From Pyxicephalus adspersus (Eukaryota; Chordata; Amphibia; Anura; Pyxicephalidae): a stretch of 64,000 nucleotides of DNA. The notes under the pieces are model-generated. The model ran no database searches and was not told the DNA's origin. It saw only the letters and a program-made list of their open reading frames with translations. The stretch's first letter is position 1, and each line of letters starts with the position of its first letter. Below are positions 1 to 11,898 of this stretch, piece after piece. The DNA lies in NCBI RefSeq assembly GCF_032062135.1, contig NC_092860.1, positions 124,609,935 through 124,673,934 of the forward strand. The letters are read 5' to 3'. A program made the position numbers and the translations under genes.

Positions 1-1406
1 AACTTTAAAACAAGAAAAAATTATAACTTTCTATTGTCTTTATTTGTCTGTGCTATTATAGTATGTTGTTTTTGGCTTTGTTACATGTGTGAATATTGAC
101 TATCTTTCTGTATTTTAGGTTGTCTCACAATTGAAGTGACTGGAAGACCATTTTCTTCTTCCTAAACAATATGGAATTCCCTCCCTGACAGCCTCAGATA
201 TCAATATTGAGGCATTGTGGCCATCTTGCTAAATCAGTTATGCCATATAAGACTAGGGATAGCATCTGCAGTTATAATGTGCTTTGGAACATGTTTTTGG
301 CTCAGACTTTTGACTAGATTTAGATTAAAATGCTAGTATATTTTTTATTGAAAACTATGTAATTCATTTTTTACATGTAAAAAGTATATTTTTTTGTTTT
401 CAATTCATAGCTACAATAATGTATTTTTTTTTTTTTTAACGTTTATGTGGTTTAAGTGCAAGAAAATTAAAATGGAGATTTGTAAGAGCATGCTATTGCC
501 TAAATCTTAATCATTTATATTAAATATCCTTTAAACTTGATAAATTGATATGTGAGCATAGATTGATAAAAGGATTAAATGTGTTTAGTCCATATGTGTG
601 TAAGCTGACCAGAAAGGGTCTCTTTTTTTTTTCCTATTTTTATTTATTGTAATACATTTTTCTTTTTTTTTTTTTTTAACTAAGCTTTCCTAGTATTAGA
701 GTGGTGCATACAACTGTGATATACAAGTAATCAGTCATCCAAGTCACATCCACATTTCAGCCAGGAAGCACGATTACAGCCTTGCTCCTGGCTGAGATCA
801 TTGGCGGGTCAGGACAAGCAGTGTCTGACCCGCCAATAATCGTAATGAAGCACCTAAATAACCTTTGTTTTGTGTATTATGTTAAATTTTAGTTTTCTAA
901 TCGTTTTTGTGTTCCTCCTAATTCAGTATTTGCTTGATACTTCACTTGATGACATGACAGAGCAACAATTTACTGAAGTTAAAAAATAGATGGTTGTTAC
1001 CTGCAGCTGTTGCAACTAGAAATTTAAAATGCCACTTGGGTAACCACAAAGTAAAATTGCCTTCTGTCATTGTGTTTCATCTAATAGCATTCTAATTATA
1101 AATGTGTCAGAACCATTAAATGGAATGATTAAATGGCTAAGTGCATAGCATATGTTCAATAAATGTTAAATTAACTGAAATGTCATTGTGTGTAAAATGC
1201 CAGTGAAAAGCAGTCAAACATGTACTAGGATATTAGTCATTAGCAATGTCAAAGCACATCACAGAGTGTGTGATTTGTAAAGAACTAACCATTTACAAAG
1301 CACGTCAAAAAATGCACCTAAACTTTCTGTTATTGAAAGAAAAAGGCCAGGCAATAGGTGAATGCCTCTGTGAACAGGGAGCTTTGCCATTTTCATCACG
1401 TCAATG
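1..1406. other. Non-coding
   Basis: Apart from the hairpin at 796-841, only T runs (426-440, 664-677) are seen. No coding signal. Confidence 0.6.
796..841. repeat. Inverted repeat, 16/17 bp stem
   Basis: ATTGGCGGGTCAG at 800-812 pairs with CTGACCCGCCAAT at 825-837, and the stem extends outward past one mismatch. Loop 813-824. GC-rich within AT-rich DNA, so probably a MITE core. Confidence 0.8.
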
Positions 1407-1604
1407 AGCCTGATCTATTAAAGTTCTCCAAAACTGGAGAGGATACACTTTTATCAGTGAAGCTGGGTTGATTTAGCAAACTTGGAAGGCATTTCTTCAT
1501 GTTTTCAATCCTAGACCAGATCCATTACAGGTTTGCTGGATCACCCAGCTTCACTGATGAAAGTGTATCTTCTCCAGCTTTGGAGAGCTTTAATAAATCC
1601 AGCC
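1407..1604 (+). mobile_element. Palindromic MITE, copy A
   Basis: Fold-back element of the same family: left arm AGTTCTCCAAAACTGGAGAG, right arm ending TTTGGAGAGCTTTAATAAAT. Left flank CAATG (1402-1406) and right flank CTATG (1605-1609) are a 4/5 match to each other, consistent with a decayed target duplication. Confidence 0.8.
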
Positions 1605-2725
1605 CTATGTCTGCTCTGGAAGGAAACCAGTCATTGAAGAAATGAAGGAGCTGCCATGCTATGTTCTCCTTTTTAAAATGCTTTTTGTTTGGTCACTATT
1701 CTTACCCTCGGCTTTCTGTAATTTCTGAAGCTGGAGCATGAATACTGTTCAACAGGTATGTCTTCACTGGCTTCTTATTTATTTCTAGGCCAATGGTTTA
1801 AAAACAAAAACAGAAGGCCAGCAAGGCCAGTAGCCCTTGTTTCGCATTAAAAGAATTCTGATTTGAAAAGATGGGTAGACTGACATCACTGATCTCCTAA
1901 AAATGAGGTTTGTTATGTGGTCCCAGGTGCTACAGGCATATTTATCATACATTAATAACAGATTGACAACTTCCCAGTTTTTTTTATATTCTTTTATCCA
2001 ATTTGTTTGTGTTGTTTTAAAGTCAATTTTTGGACAATAATGTTTTGTAGGTTGCCAAATGGTGCTTGGATTTAGTGCATTTACAATAAAGTGGCGTATA
2101 GAAACTCAGTCAGTGCAATAGTAATTGATCATTATATTTGGAAGTAGTGTACATGCTCTATTTACTTTTTTGCAGCCATGTACACTACTTTTTATTCATA
2201 GTAGTCATTATGACAAAAGTAGTGTTCCATTGGCTTCCACATTTTCCTATTGGAATTGTCACTATAGAATTGGTGATCTTGTTAGGTCCTCTATAAAGTG
2301 GCAATCAGGTCTAATCACAGTGATGTAAGTATGCTGCCAGTAGTAAAGGTGCTGGTAAATAGTATGAGTCAAAGTAAAGGATTCTTGCTTTATTGTAAAA
2401 GCACCGTGACAATATGGTAAAAGCCAACATTTCAGGGTCATGCAGGGTCCCTTCCTCAAGGTAATATATTACATACTCCACGTTTCCCTGAGGTAGGGAC
2501 CCTGCATGGTCTTCTGTTTTCATGCCTTCTACATGGCGCCATTAATGGAGGTCAGTACGAGCACTCATTCTCTATGACCGGGTCTGTTTGCTGTAAGGTG
2601 TGCATTCCTATAAAGGACATTTTTATTAGTATAAATGGAGATCTTTCATAGAAGTGATGAGCATGTCAGCTGATTGCCTTTAGTAAAGCTCTTTGCTGGT
2701 AATAATCTTTTTATAAATGTGTCAC
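1605..2725. other. Non-coding
   Basis: Holds the inverted repeat at 2440-2507. The small open frames around 2125-2523 overlap it and show no protein-like features. Confidence 0.6.
2440..2507. repeat. Inverted repeat, 18/19 bp arms
   Basis: ATGCAGGGTCCCTTCCTCA (2440-2458) pairs with 2489-2507 except at one base. The adjoining CCAACATTTCAGGGTC phrase is a common motif of fish and frog repeats. Family not identified. Confidence 0.75.
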
Positions 2726-2728
2726 TTA

Positions 2729-2880
2729 GGGGTCTATTTACAAAGCTGTGAGTCAGACATTCGCTGAAACATTCCCTGGTGGAGAATCAACTACTGCCAT
2801 TGAAAAACATGGACCTGCAAGTCTCACCAACAGGGAATGTTTCAGTGAATGGTAGATTCACTGCTTTATAAATATACCCT
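2729..2880 (+). mobile_element. Harbinger-like MITE (152 bp)
   Basis: Inverted ends GGGGTCTATTTACAAAGC and AGGGTATATTTATAAAGC (minus strand), with inner arms around GAAACATTCCCTG. TTA flanks both ends (2726-2728 and 2881-2883). Confidence 0.75.
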
Positions 2881-2883
2881 TTA

Positions 2884-4977
2884 GAGTTATCAAACTAGAC
2901 TAGAAGTACAAATAAGATGTTCAGACGTCTTTTACTGGATAATTGTGTTGATGCCAAAGGATCAGCCAGTTTTGTAACACTTGTAGTTGGTCTGCAATGC
3001 TAGGCTTTGCTTTTCTGTTATGAGTAAATTTCATAAAAATTGCCCTCAACAGCCTGCAGAATGCTGCAATGTATGTGAAGGTGGCAAAGCTTAACATTGC
3101 TCAGATTACACAAAAACCTTTATATGTGGGCTAACAAAACATGGCAAATAATCTACAGGTGTGTAATATTCAGGTCTCAATTGCTAAGCCCCACAGAAAA
3201 CCTAATAACTGCCTGTATAAGATCCCCAACAAGGTGTTGTGATCCTCTGCCTTTAATACCTTCTGAATCACTGACCCAGAATGAGTATACAGCTCAGGTG
3301 TTCAGCTATTTGTGCTGCTGACACCTAAAGATCGGATTTATATTCAGACAATAGTCATTCATTACAATGATTCATCATTCGTTGGTATATGTCCACCTAA
3401 TGGCATTTATTTATTTCTGTTGGTGGGTTTTTTATGTTGTTTTGTTGGAGATAACATCTTAAAGAAGTTTTATATAAAGCAGTAAATCCGCAGAGGTGAA
3501 AGTGAGCACTAGATGGCAGTGCAGCATTATATTTCTTTCTATTACATTTCTAAGGAAGTCTGAACTATTTTCCCACTACTATTACACAACAAAATTATAG
3601 CTTTCTTCTGTATTCACAGACAAAAAAAATGAGAAAAAAAATGACTGTGATTTATTGTACAAAATCACAAAATACCATTTTTTCACTGGTGGTTGATATT
3701 TGCAAGTGATATGTGAAATGTTTAACATTTAAATATGAATATTTTATATATTATAACAGTTCTCTCCTCCTAGCAGCATTGAGATATTCCCTGAAAGACC
3801 CATTGCTCCTCCCCTTCAGCATGACATTATTTAGGTATGTAAGGAAAAATTCAAGGGGCGATTTCAGCTCCCATCATGTTTTAAGAATTGCTATTTGAGT
3901 AGCGGCCGACTGCAGTAACAACAAATGAAAGAATTGCATGCTGCTGGTTGGCCGACTTCCTCTCCTTTTATTCTCCTGCTGTAAGTCTTATTGGGAATAG
4001 GAAATAAGTACTGGCCTGTACTAGTAAATAACCTGCGCATACTTCATAAGGTAATACTAAAAAGTATAAATTATCAAGTGTCATCTATGAGCTGTTGGCA
4101 TTGCATTGGCATGGTCTGTGGGGACCCATCAACTCCCTTAGGATTCAGAGTTGTACTAAGAAATTGTGGAACAGCTTATACCATATCACTGGTAGTAAAA
4201 AGAGTTTCACCTTCCTGCCTTAATAATTTAGTTAAGCATAGTTAGTTAAGCATAATAAGTATGCTCTGCGCAGTTACTCATTTTAGGAGACATACTCGCC
4301 AGAAGAGACTCCTCCAGCTCTTTGCCGTCCAGGCTTCCCTCAGACACTGGTATTTTAATATTTACCCATTCTCCTCCTTGGTCTGGAGTCTTTGACCATC
4401 TTCATTGGCCATGTCAGGATGACATGCAGGGGGAATTTTACTTCTTCTGGCACAGGTAATAGAGAAGCACATTTGTGCCCAGTATACTTGTTTAGCAAAA
4501 TGAGCTGGCATCCAGGCTGGAGCAACTTTGACAGAAGTCCAAATATTTATGGACCTAACTGTATATTTAATTTCAGTAAACAACCTTCAGTTATTTATTA
4601 CAGAAAGATCCCCTAGGGTAGTTCAGAATAATATAAAAAATGCTGGGAGGTGATGAGGGTCTCTAGACGAATGGATGAAATTAATGTATTTTAGGTGCAA
4701 ACCCTAACTGTATATTATAAAAATATCATTATGTTTAGTACATTTTTATCTGTTACTGACCTGCTGTAAAAAAAGATATTGTTTGTTGGTTGTATATGCT
4801 GGTCTTTTTGTATGATTATAACTTTATGCTTGGGATATTGCCACACCTCATTCTTAAGGGGCACATTCACTTCAACATGGTAACATCTTTAAACTTTTCT
4901 ACAGTGCACTGCATACACCAACCTTAACACCAAGAAAACCTAAAATCTCGGGCTCTGCCTTCTTTATCATTTCCTAG
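2884..4977. other. Non-coding
   Basis: Only short open frames without motifs. Nothing recognised. Confidence 0.6.
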
Positions 4978-5345
4978 GTTTGGGAGGGGGTAGGAGGAGG
5001 CAAAGAAGGCTGGTCATAGAGAGAGAGACAAAGATAGAGAAAAAAAGAGATGGAGAAGAGATAGAGAAAGTGGGGGATTGGCTGAAAAGGGAGTTAGTGG
5101 AAATTATGGGGCCTCCCATCCCTGGTGGCAAGAGATAAAGATGAAAAAGGGGGAGAAGAGATAGGAAAGGTAAAGAGATGGTGAAGGGGGTAGGAAGAAA
5201 CAAAAGGAGGGATCGAAAATGGAAGAAGAAATAGAGACACAGATGAAAAAAAAGGGGAGAGAGGAAAAAAGGGTGAGGCAGAACTGAATAGAGAGGGAGA
5301 AGCGAAAAAAGGAAATACATAGAAAAGAAGAGAAAAGAAGGGTAG
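4978..5345 (+). repeat. Purine-rich (GA) tract
   Basis: About 360 bases almost wholly A and G, with GAGAGAGAG, AAAAAAGAG and GGGGGAG blocks and few pyrimidines. It explains the long minus-strand open frames rich in Ser, Phe, Leu and Pro, which are not genes. Confidence 0.9.
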
Positions 5346-5373
5346 GGGTAAAGAAAATTATATATATATATAT

Positions 5374-5410
5374 GTGCCAGCCCTGGAGCATGGCGCTCCA
5401 GGGCTGGCAC
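5374..5410. repeat. Perfect 16-bp inverted repeat with 5-nt loop
   Basis: GTGCCAGCCCTGGAGC (5374-5389), loop ATGGC, then its exact complement (5395-5410). It follows a short (TA)n run (5359-5372) and the purine tract. Confidence 0.92.
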
Positions 5411-5834
5411 AGAAGAAAACATTGCAGTGACCAGGAGAGGGCAAAAGCAGAGCATCCAGTACACCACTGCAGAAACATCAGGAATATTGACTCTAAATAA
5501 AAGAAAAAGAATGCAATCAGAGATATTGGGAGAATCCTAAAGAGGTTCCTTGATTTAAAAGCCTATCATTATGTCATACTTTGTCTGAGATGATAAATAT
5601 AATGTTAAAGTCAAAGAGTAAAAAAGTCAGATTTCAGTTTAGAAAGCTGGAAGACAACTGCTATGCTTTTAGTTGCCATTTGCTTGTTCATTTTATACAC
5701 TTCAAACTCAGTTGTATATAAGGATAACTATACACATCAGACAAATATTGGTCATGCACAATACATTCAAGTTAATCATATGTGCAAACAACAGAACCAA
5801 GAACATTCCACCCACCCAGCACTACCACACACAA

Positions 5835-6410
5835 CCAACATTGGACAGGTTAGCTTAGAAGTTAGATTAAAGCTTGGAATAAGGAGAGGCAGAGGCAGAA
5901 TTAAATGTTATGCTGTGTCTTGGAGTTAGAAGTAAAAGGGAAGTTCATTTCAAGGTTAAAGCTTAGGGCTAAAGTTAGATTTTGGGTTAGAAATAGAGGT
6001 TAGAAAAAAAGGTTTGAATCAGAATAAATTGTAAGGCTAGAATGTGATTTAGAGTTAATCATGGGTTTGGTTGGAGGTTTAAGTTAGAAATAGTGTTTTT
6101 TACCAGGAGGGAAGTCACTAAAGAAGAGCACATGTCATCCAAAGACAAATGAATGGCTTCCTTTGCAATGATTTACAATACATACAGCATGTTATTGAGT
6201 TAGAAATAAGTTAAGAGCTAGGTTGTGATATAGGGTTAGAGTTAGGGTAAAGAATTGGGTTAGAAATAGGTAGAGGGTAAAGATGTGACTTAGGGTTAGA
6301 GTTAAAATTACCCTTAGGGGTTGGATTAGAAGTTTGGGTTAGAAATAGACCGAGATTTGGGTTCTGATTGAATGTAACATTAGGGTAAAGATAAGTATTA
6401 GAATTCGAGT
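5835..6410 (+). repeat. GGTTAGAAATAG / GGGTTAGAGTTAGGG degenerate minisatellite
   Basis: Words such as GGGTTAGAAATAGG, TTAGGGTTAGAGTTA and AGGGTAAAG recur at irregular spacing. Superficially telomere-like (TTAGGG occurs many times) but without a regular 6-bp phase. Confidence 0.65.
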
Positions 6411-7347
6411 TCTATAGGGAGACTGGGGAGTAACATGTCTGACTGTCTACAGAGTTCTAAAGAATACAGTGTATAAAGGGAGCCACATTTTTCTGCTGCA
6501 GAGAGGTTGGAGTTTGCCGCTAGGCTTGCAGGTACTGTAGCAGAATGGATAGATGTAGCCTTGGGACACCACCAGGAGAGACAGAAACAAGAGAAAACCA
6601 AGCATGAAAGGTTAGATCCATCTTTGTAGATCTTGTAAAACTGATATGCTTTTTTAAACATAGCTTATTATCATATATTGGCACACTGCCTGGAAGCAGC
6701 ATCACCGAATCTGAGAGGTGGGAATAGAGAACATTGAGGGGCAAATATGGAATTCTACATGAAAACACAAACTGCAAATAATCAATTTCTGCTGAAGAAT
6801 CATCACAAAATCTAAAATACAGCTCAGCTGTAAAAGATGTCACAAGTAAATGCTGATACAGAGGGAAGATTGCTTCTTCATACGGCTCATTTCCTAAGCC
6901 AATTGAAGAACTAGGAGTTATATCTTTAAGATTCCATTAGGTTAAAAATTTTACAAAGTACTTCTAAGGCACTATTAACATCTACTGGAGGATTCACAAG
7001 AGCAATCAACATCTTATTCACAAATGCAGAGGTCATATCAATTGTAAATCCAAAACTAAACATGCATATATTATTTATTTAATGGCTGCTGACTGCATAC
7101 TGCAAAGCAAAGGTTTTCATTGCCATGTCAGCACAAAAATTTCAAAAGGACCTACAACGCAGTGTGCTTGGCAATCACCCACTCTTAGTTCCCATGGGTG
7201 CGCTTTCAACCATAGGGAAAGTTAACTGCATTCTGATTGGCTGGTTAAATGTTGCCCTTAACAAGCCTTTGTATTGACTTGGCAGGCTTCAGGGAAGCAT
7301 TTGTGTTATATCAATGGCTGCAACCAGATACACCATACACACTTTGT
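6411..7347. other. Non-coding
   Basis: No repeat or gene recognised. Short open frames near 6400-6840 lack motifs. Confidence 0.55.
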
Positions 7348-7440
7348 CAGTGTTTCTCACCCATGGTTCCTCCAGATGTTGTTAGGGGTCCCTTGAGCAA
7401 TGAGCAGTTCTTACCTTTTAGGTCAGTTTAAATATTTGGA
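7348..7440 (+). mobile_element. hAT MITE fragment (same family as at 29.9-31.6 kb)
   Basis: Starts CAGTGTTTCTCACCCATGG and keeps GTCCCTTGAGCAATGAGCAG, matching the minus strand of the element at 29908-31630. Only one end is present. Confidence 0.65.
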
Positions 7441-7619
7441 AAGGGGGTGCTAATCTATACTCTCTATTATTGGTCAGGCCGCCTACCCTGATATACATAG
7501 ATGATCAGAGAAGAAGAAAAGAGAAGAAAGCCAGGGTATTTGATGTGTGGTAGTATATTGAAAAAATGCAAGTGTGCATATAGCTACAGTTTCAACAAAA
7601 CAAAATAGTACTGGAATAA

Positions 7620-7672
<53 letters not shown>
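7620..7672. repeat. (TA)n microsatellite
   Basis: About 26 TA units in a larger A/T-only stretch that runs to about 7725. Confidence 0.95.
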
Positions 7673-7682
<10 letters not shown>

Positions 7683-7967
7683 AATATGTATAATATAAAT
7701 ATAGTGTATAATTATATATAGGTGTGTGGTCATATAAGCTTACACTTGTGTATTGAAGGACTATTTACTGTTTCTAAATTTAGAAATTAAAAAGGAATCA
7801 ATGAATTTTGCACACAATATATATACTAAAAATTGAGGGTCATGTTATTCTGGACACCTCTGTGCTACAGTTGTATGCTGTGCGGTTCGATACATCATTG
7901 CTTTACACACAGCTCTGTGGGTTGGCGAGCATGCCCTGTGTACATGACAGTGCACAATGGCATAGGC

Positions 7968-9236
7968 CAGGGGTCAGCAACCTTTACTTTTAAAAGAGCC
8001 ATTTTGCCTCCTCTTCCACTAAAGAAAAATAGTCTGGAGCCGCAAAACAACACAGTTTATAAATTTTTTAAAGTTTTAATATTTTTTTAATTTTACCTGT
8101 TACAAGTGTGCATGTGTAGGCCTACTTTGAAATAAATTAAACACTGAACTATGCCCCTAGAAGCCTCCAGCTTCTAACGTATCATCCTGTTACATTAGAA
8201 GCTGGAGGCTTCTAACGTAACAGGGTAGATTATTTTGATGGGCAGAGTTCTTTATGTTCTGACGATGCCTTAGCGGTGAAATTTTAAGGGGTGTTAGCCA
8301 CAGGTGTCCCTCATTTGCACTTTTAATTTTGTTCACGTGTACCCCCCAATCTTGAGTAATTGGGGTTCAGGTGCTAGAAGCCTCCAGCAATGTGTAACAG
8401 GGTAGATTATTTTGATGGGCAGAGTTCTTTATTTTCTGACGATGCCTTAACGATTCAATTGTAGGTGGTGTTAGCCATAAGTGTCCCCCACTTGCACCTC
8501 TATTTTGGTCACCTGTACCGCCTCCCCCCTGTTCCAGAGAAATTGGGGTTCAGATGCTAGATGCTTCCAGCAATGTGTAACAGGGTAGATTTTTTTGATA
8601 GGCAGAGTTTTTATGAATTTTTAGGAGGTGTTAGCCACAGGTGTCCCGTACTTGCACCTCAAATTTTTTTCACCTGTACCCCCTTTTCCAGATAAATTGG
8701 GGTTTAGGTGCTAGAAGCCTCCAACAATGTGTAACAGGGTAGGGGTTTTTTGATGGGTGGAGTTTTTAGGAGGTGTTAGCCACAGGTGTCCCCCACTTGC
8801 ACCTCTAATTTTGTTCACCTGTACCCCCTTCCTGTTCCAGAGATATTGGGGTTCAGGTGCCTCCAGCAATGTGTAACGGTAGATTTTTTTGATGGGCAGA
8901 GTTCTTTATGTTCTGATGATAGCCTAACCATTAAATTTTAGGGGGTGTTAGTCACAGGTGTCCCCCACTTGCACCTACATTTTTGGTTTTGTACATCTCC
9001 CCATTCCAGAGGAATTGGGGTTCAAAGGAGGGGGATGTCTTTGTACACACCCATTTGTACACGCCCCGTGGTAGATTTATTTCACTGGTAGATTTTTTTC
9101 ATTAGAACACCGGATAGGGAATCCCCCTCCTCCGCAGTGTCTTGGGAGGAAGGGGATCCCCCATCAGAGATCTCCCCGCGGCAGCCGAAGGGAGCCACAA
9201 CAAGGAGGCTGAAGAGCCGCAGGTTGCAGACCCCTG
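7968..9236 (+). mobile_element. hAT-type element with internal tandem repeats (1.27 kb)
   Basis: Termini CAGGGGTCAGCAACC and its near-complement GGTTGCAGACCCCTG are flanked by a perfect 8-bp duplication GCATAGGC (7960-7967 and 9237-9244). It has no coding capacity. Both subterminal regions mention GAGCC and GCCGC words (GAGCCGC at 8035-8041 and again in the right end). The centre is an array of about five units. Confidence 0.92.
8155..9010 (+). repeat. Tandem array of about 150-215 bp units inside the hAT element
   Basis: Units recur from about 8155, 8371, 8549, 8706 and 8855. Each has GCCTCCAGCAATGTGTAAC, then GATGGGCAGAGTT, GGTGTTAGCCACAGGTGTCC and CACTTGCACCT. Units differ by short deletions. 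The first holds a perfect 19-bp inverted repeat (8159-8177 with 8195-8213). Confidence 0.85.
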
Positions 9237-9459
9237 GCATAGGCTCAAGAAGTCACCTGAGCTGGATTTGGGATTGATGGTCCAAGTGTGTTAGACACCA
9301 GTTTGCCACCATGTAAATCAAGTTGGATGTATTACCTTTCACTGCACAGTTCCTGGGGACATCCATGAACCATCATTTAAAACATTTATTATAAAATAGT
9401 TGTCAAATCTTTAGAATGCTTTTTTTTCCCCCATTGGTTTGTTGAATTCTAGTTACACC

Positions 9460-9540
9460 ACCCAATGCATCTGGCTAAGCATCATGGGAAGCATAATTGT
9501 AACTCAGCAACAGCTGGAGTGTCAGAGGTTGCCCACTCGT
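9460..9540 (+). repeat. Old MITE fragment (CATCATGGGA / CAACAGCTGGAG)
   Basis: AAGCATCATGGGAAGCATAA followed by CAGCAACAGCTGGAGTGTC and GGTTGCCCACTC matches, from memory, a common vertebrate element ending in this phrase. One end only. Confidence 0.45.
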
Positions 9541-11618
9541 GACTTAATCAATGCAAAATCTGAGCAAAAAGCTTTTGTTTTATGTGACCCATGAAGCTTG
9601 TTAGATGGTATGTTGAAAATCACTTGAAATTCATGACCAGTATGTCAGTGAGTTGTTGATTTTATTATGCATTCTGGTGCTCTTTTTAAATATGCAAGAG
9701 AGCTCAAGCAGAAATACTGTGCAGTTTGTGCCTGTCGGAATTTAAAACAAAAAGTTATACCAACAGCCACTGAGTCAAATAGACTGCGGGTTTAGATATT
9801 GCTTTGCAAACTATAAGTTGAATGTGTGTTTCACTTTCTTTTTCTAAAGTAAAAAGAGCTTGTGCACATAATATCTATTGAAGTTTCTTGTAGAAAATAT
9901 GATTTGGTTATAAACATCATCAAGCTGGTTAACTATGGAATAAAAAGCCATCTGTCTCCAGCTCCAAAGGCTGTCTGGACCTCTGACAAAAGGATCTGAT
10001 AAATAATAATGGCAAACCTGGCAGCATGAAATGTATACAAATAGCATATGCAGGTGTTCGCCGCAGATATTGATCATTACTTCATTTATTCATTATTTAA
10101 AATATAGGGTAATTCCAAAACTAAAGGGTGACTCTATCTAAAATGGATGATTTATGCTTTTTTTTTTTCTTTACCCATTCTAGAATATCATCAATGGAAT
10201 TGTCATCATCCTCTGACCCCTTGTTTTTTTTTTTAAAACAATTGTAATGCAGTGGAATGTACAGTTGGTAAAAGAAATATGGGGATGAAAAACAGAGAAA
10301 AATGGGGGCTATAGTAGAATATAAAGTGTCATAGCACAGGATGGTAATTTGCTTGGATTTAATTGAACTGCAGGTGGGGGTGCATAATGATGAGAGTGAG
10401 ATCTCTTTAGGATGATCAGAGGGTCACCAATACACACTTTTAAAAGTTTCCTGTTTGGTAAGGGGGTTAATGGTATTACGTTTTGATGGGCAGAAATGGT
10501 GTATTTTTCAGTCCCCACACAATACAAAACAGCAGATTTTTCAATGCTCTATTTAAGAATGAATGTGTCACCTTCAAAGGGATACTGACAATTGACTTGG
10601 GACAATATCGTATTGTTGATTAAAGTACTGTGTTACTAATGAACCAAGCTTCTATGCAAATTACCCTCCCAAAAGCTATAAAACCATGTTGTATCACCTA
10701 TATTTTAGCTTTATGAAAAAATCATATGGGTATAATTCAACCTAAATTATGAAAGAGCTATGAACTTTTCAAAAACATTCTCACTTGCCACATGTTCCCA
10801 CAAATTCCCCATAGACTCATGTGCATTCCTTAAACACAACAAAAGGAGAGCAGGGCAGCCAAGTTATCAATTTTTAATTAAAAATTGAATGCATACTGGG
10901 AGCAGATTTAAAAAAAAAATTACAAAAATTTCCACTATTCAGACTATTCATTCTACACATTAACATTGGCAGTCCGACAGTGATGGACCAGTGGGTTCAT
11001 AGGGGAAGGAATATGCACCCTCTAAGATTATGGAAATTATTAGAACTGATGATCTAATTTAGAGTTTCCACACATTTTCTACTGCTTTAAATGTAAACCC
11101 AGAACATGTTTTTGCTAGAAGGGATGTGTGCTTGGGAATTTCTGTACCATGGTCTGGAACATTTCCAAAGGTCATTGTGTTTCAAGCACACTTTGGTAAT
11201 TAGACAAAGAGGGAAAATGACATGGATCTTTGTAATAAATAACACATTATTCTGTATGGGTTACTAATGAAGAATTCTAGGCCAAAAAAAATTACAAATA
11301 CAAAGAGTTTTATGTGTGTAATTTGAGTTTAGTATTTGGAGGTGCATAGAATAAAGAATAAACAATATTCTTCAAATCACTGGTTCAATATGGGTCACTC
11401 ATTCCAAGAAATATTAGCCAGCTCCCCAATACTCATATAGTATCATTGACAAAGACAAAGCAGAGGCTAGTAAGGCTCCTCTGTATTACCAAATAATATG
11501 CTACAAGGAATTTCTTTTAGGAATAAAAAAAAAAGTTTAATATAAAAATCATAGGTTATAAATAATATATTAATATTAATAATACTAATAATAATAAATA
11601 AATATTAAATACCAATTA
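9541..11618. other. Non-coding
   Basis: AT-rich, with A/T runs around 10150 and 11520-11605. Nothing else recognised. Confidence 0.6.
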
Positions 11619-11898
11619 TAACACTGGGGAACAATTTTGAACACATTTTTTGTTGACATTTTTAAGCTTATTTACACTATAATAGGTATGCTGATTTTGA
11701 AAGTGCAGTTAGTTTTCTTCTATCATGTCAGTTTTTTCTCTACCACTTATATTATTACGATTACTGTAGCGAGGATTTGTATAGGCTATTCATTTACACG
11801 CAAGACAGTGTGGTCAGAGGCTGTGCGCTGCTCTATGTAGTAAATAAGCAAAATGTATTTTTCTACCTAAACACGTATTTCCTTTCGTATTTCAGATC

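Noticed and set aside
4967..5478. Long minus-strand open frames of 166 and 124 residues
   Set aside because: They read the complement of the purine tract (Ser/Phe/Leu/Pro-rich, low complexity) and cross the hairpin.
5940..6400. True interstitial telomere
   Set aside because: No continuous (TTAGGG)n phase; spacing is irregular.
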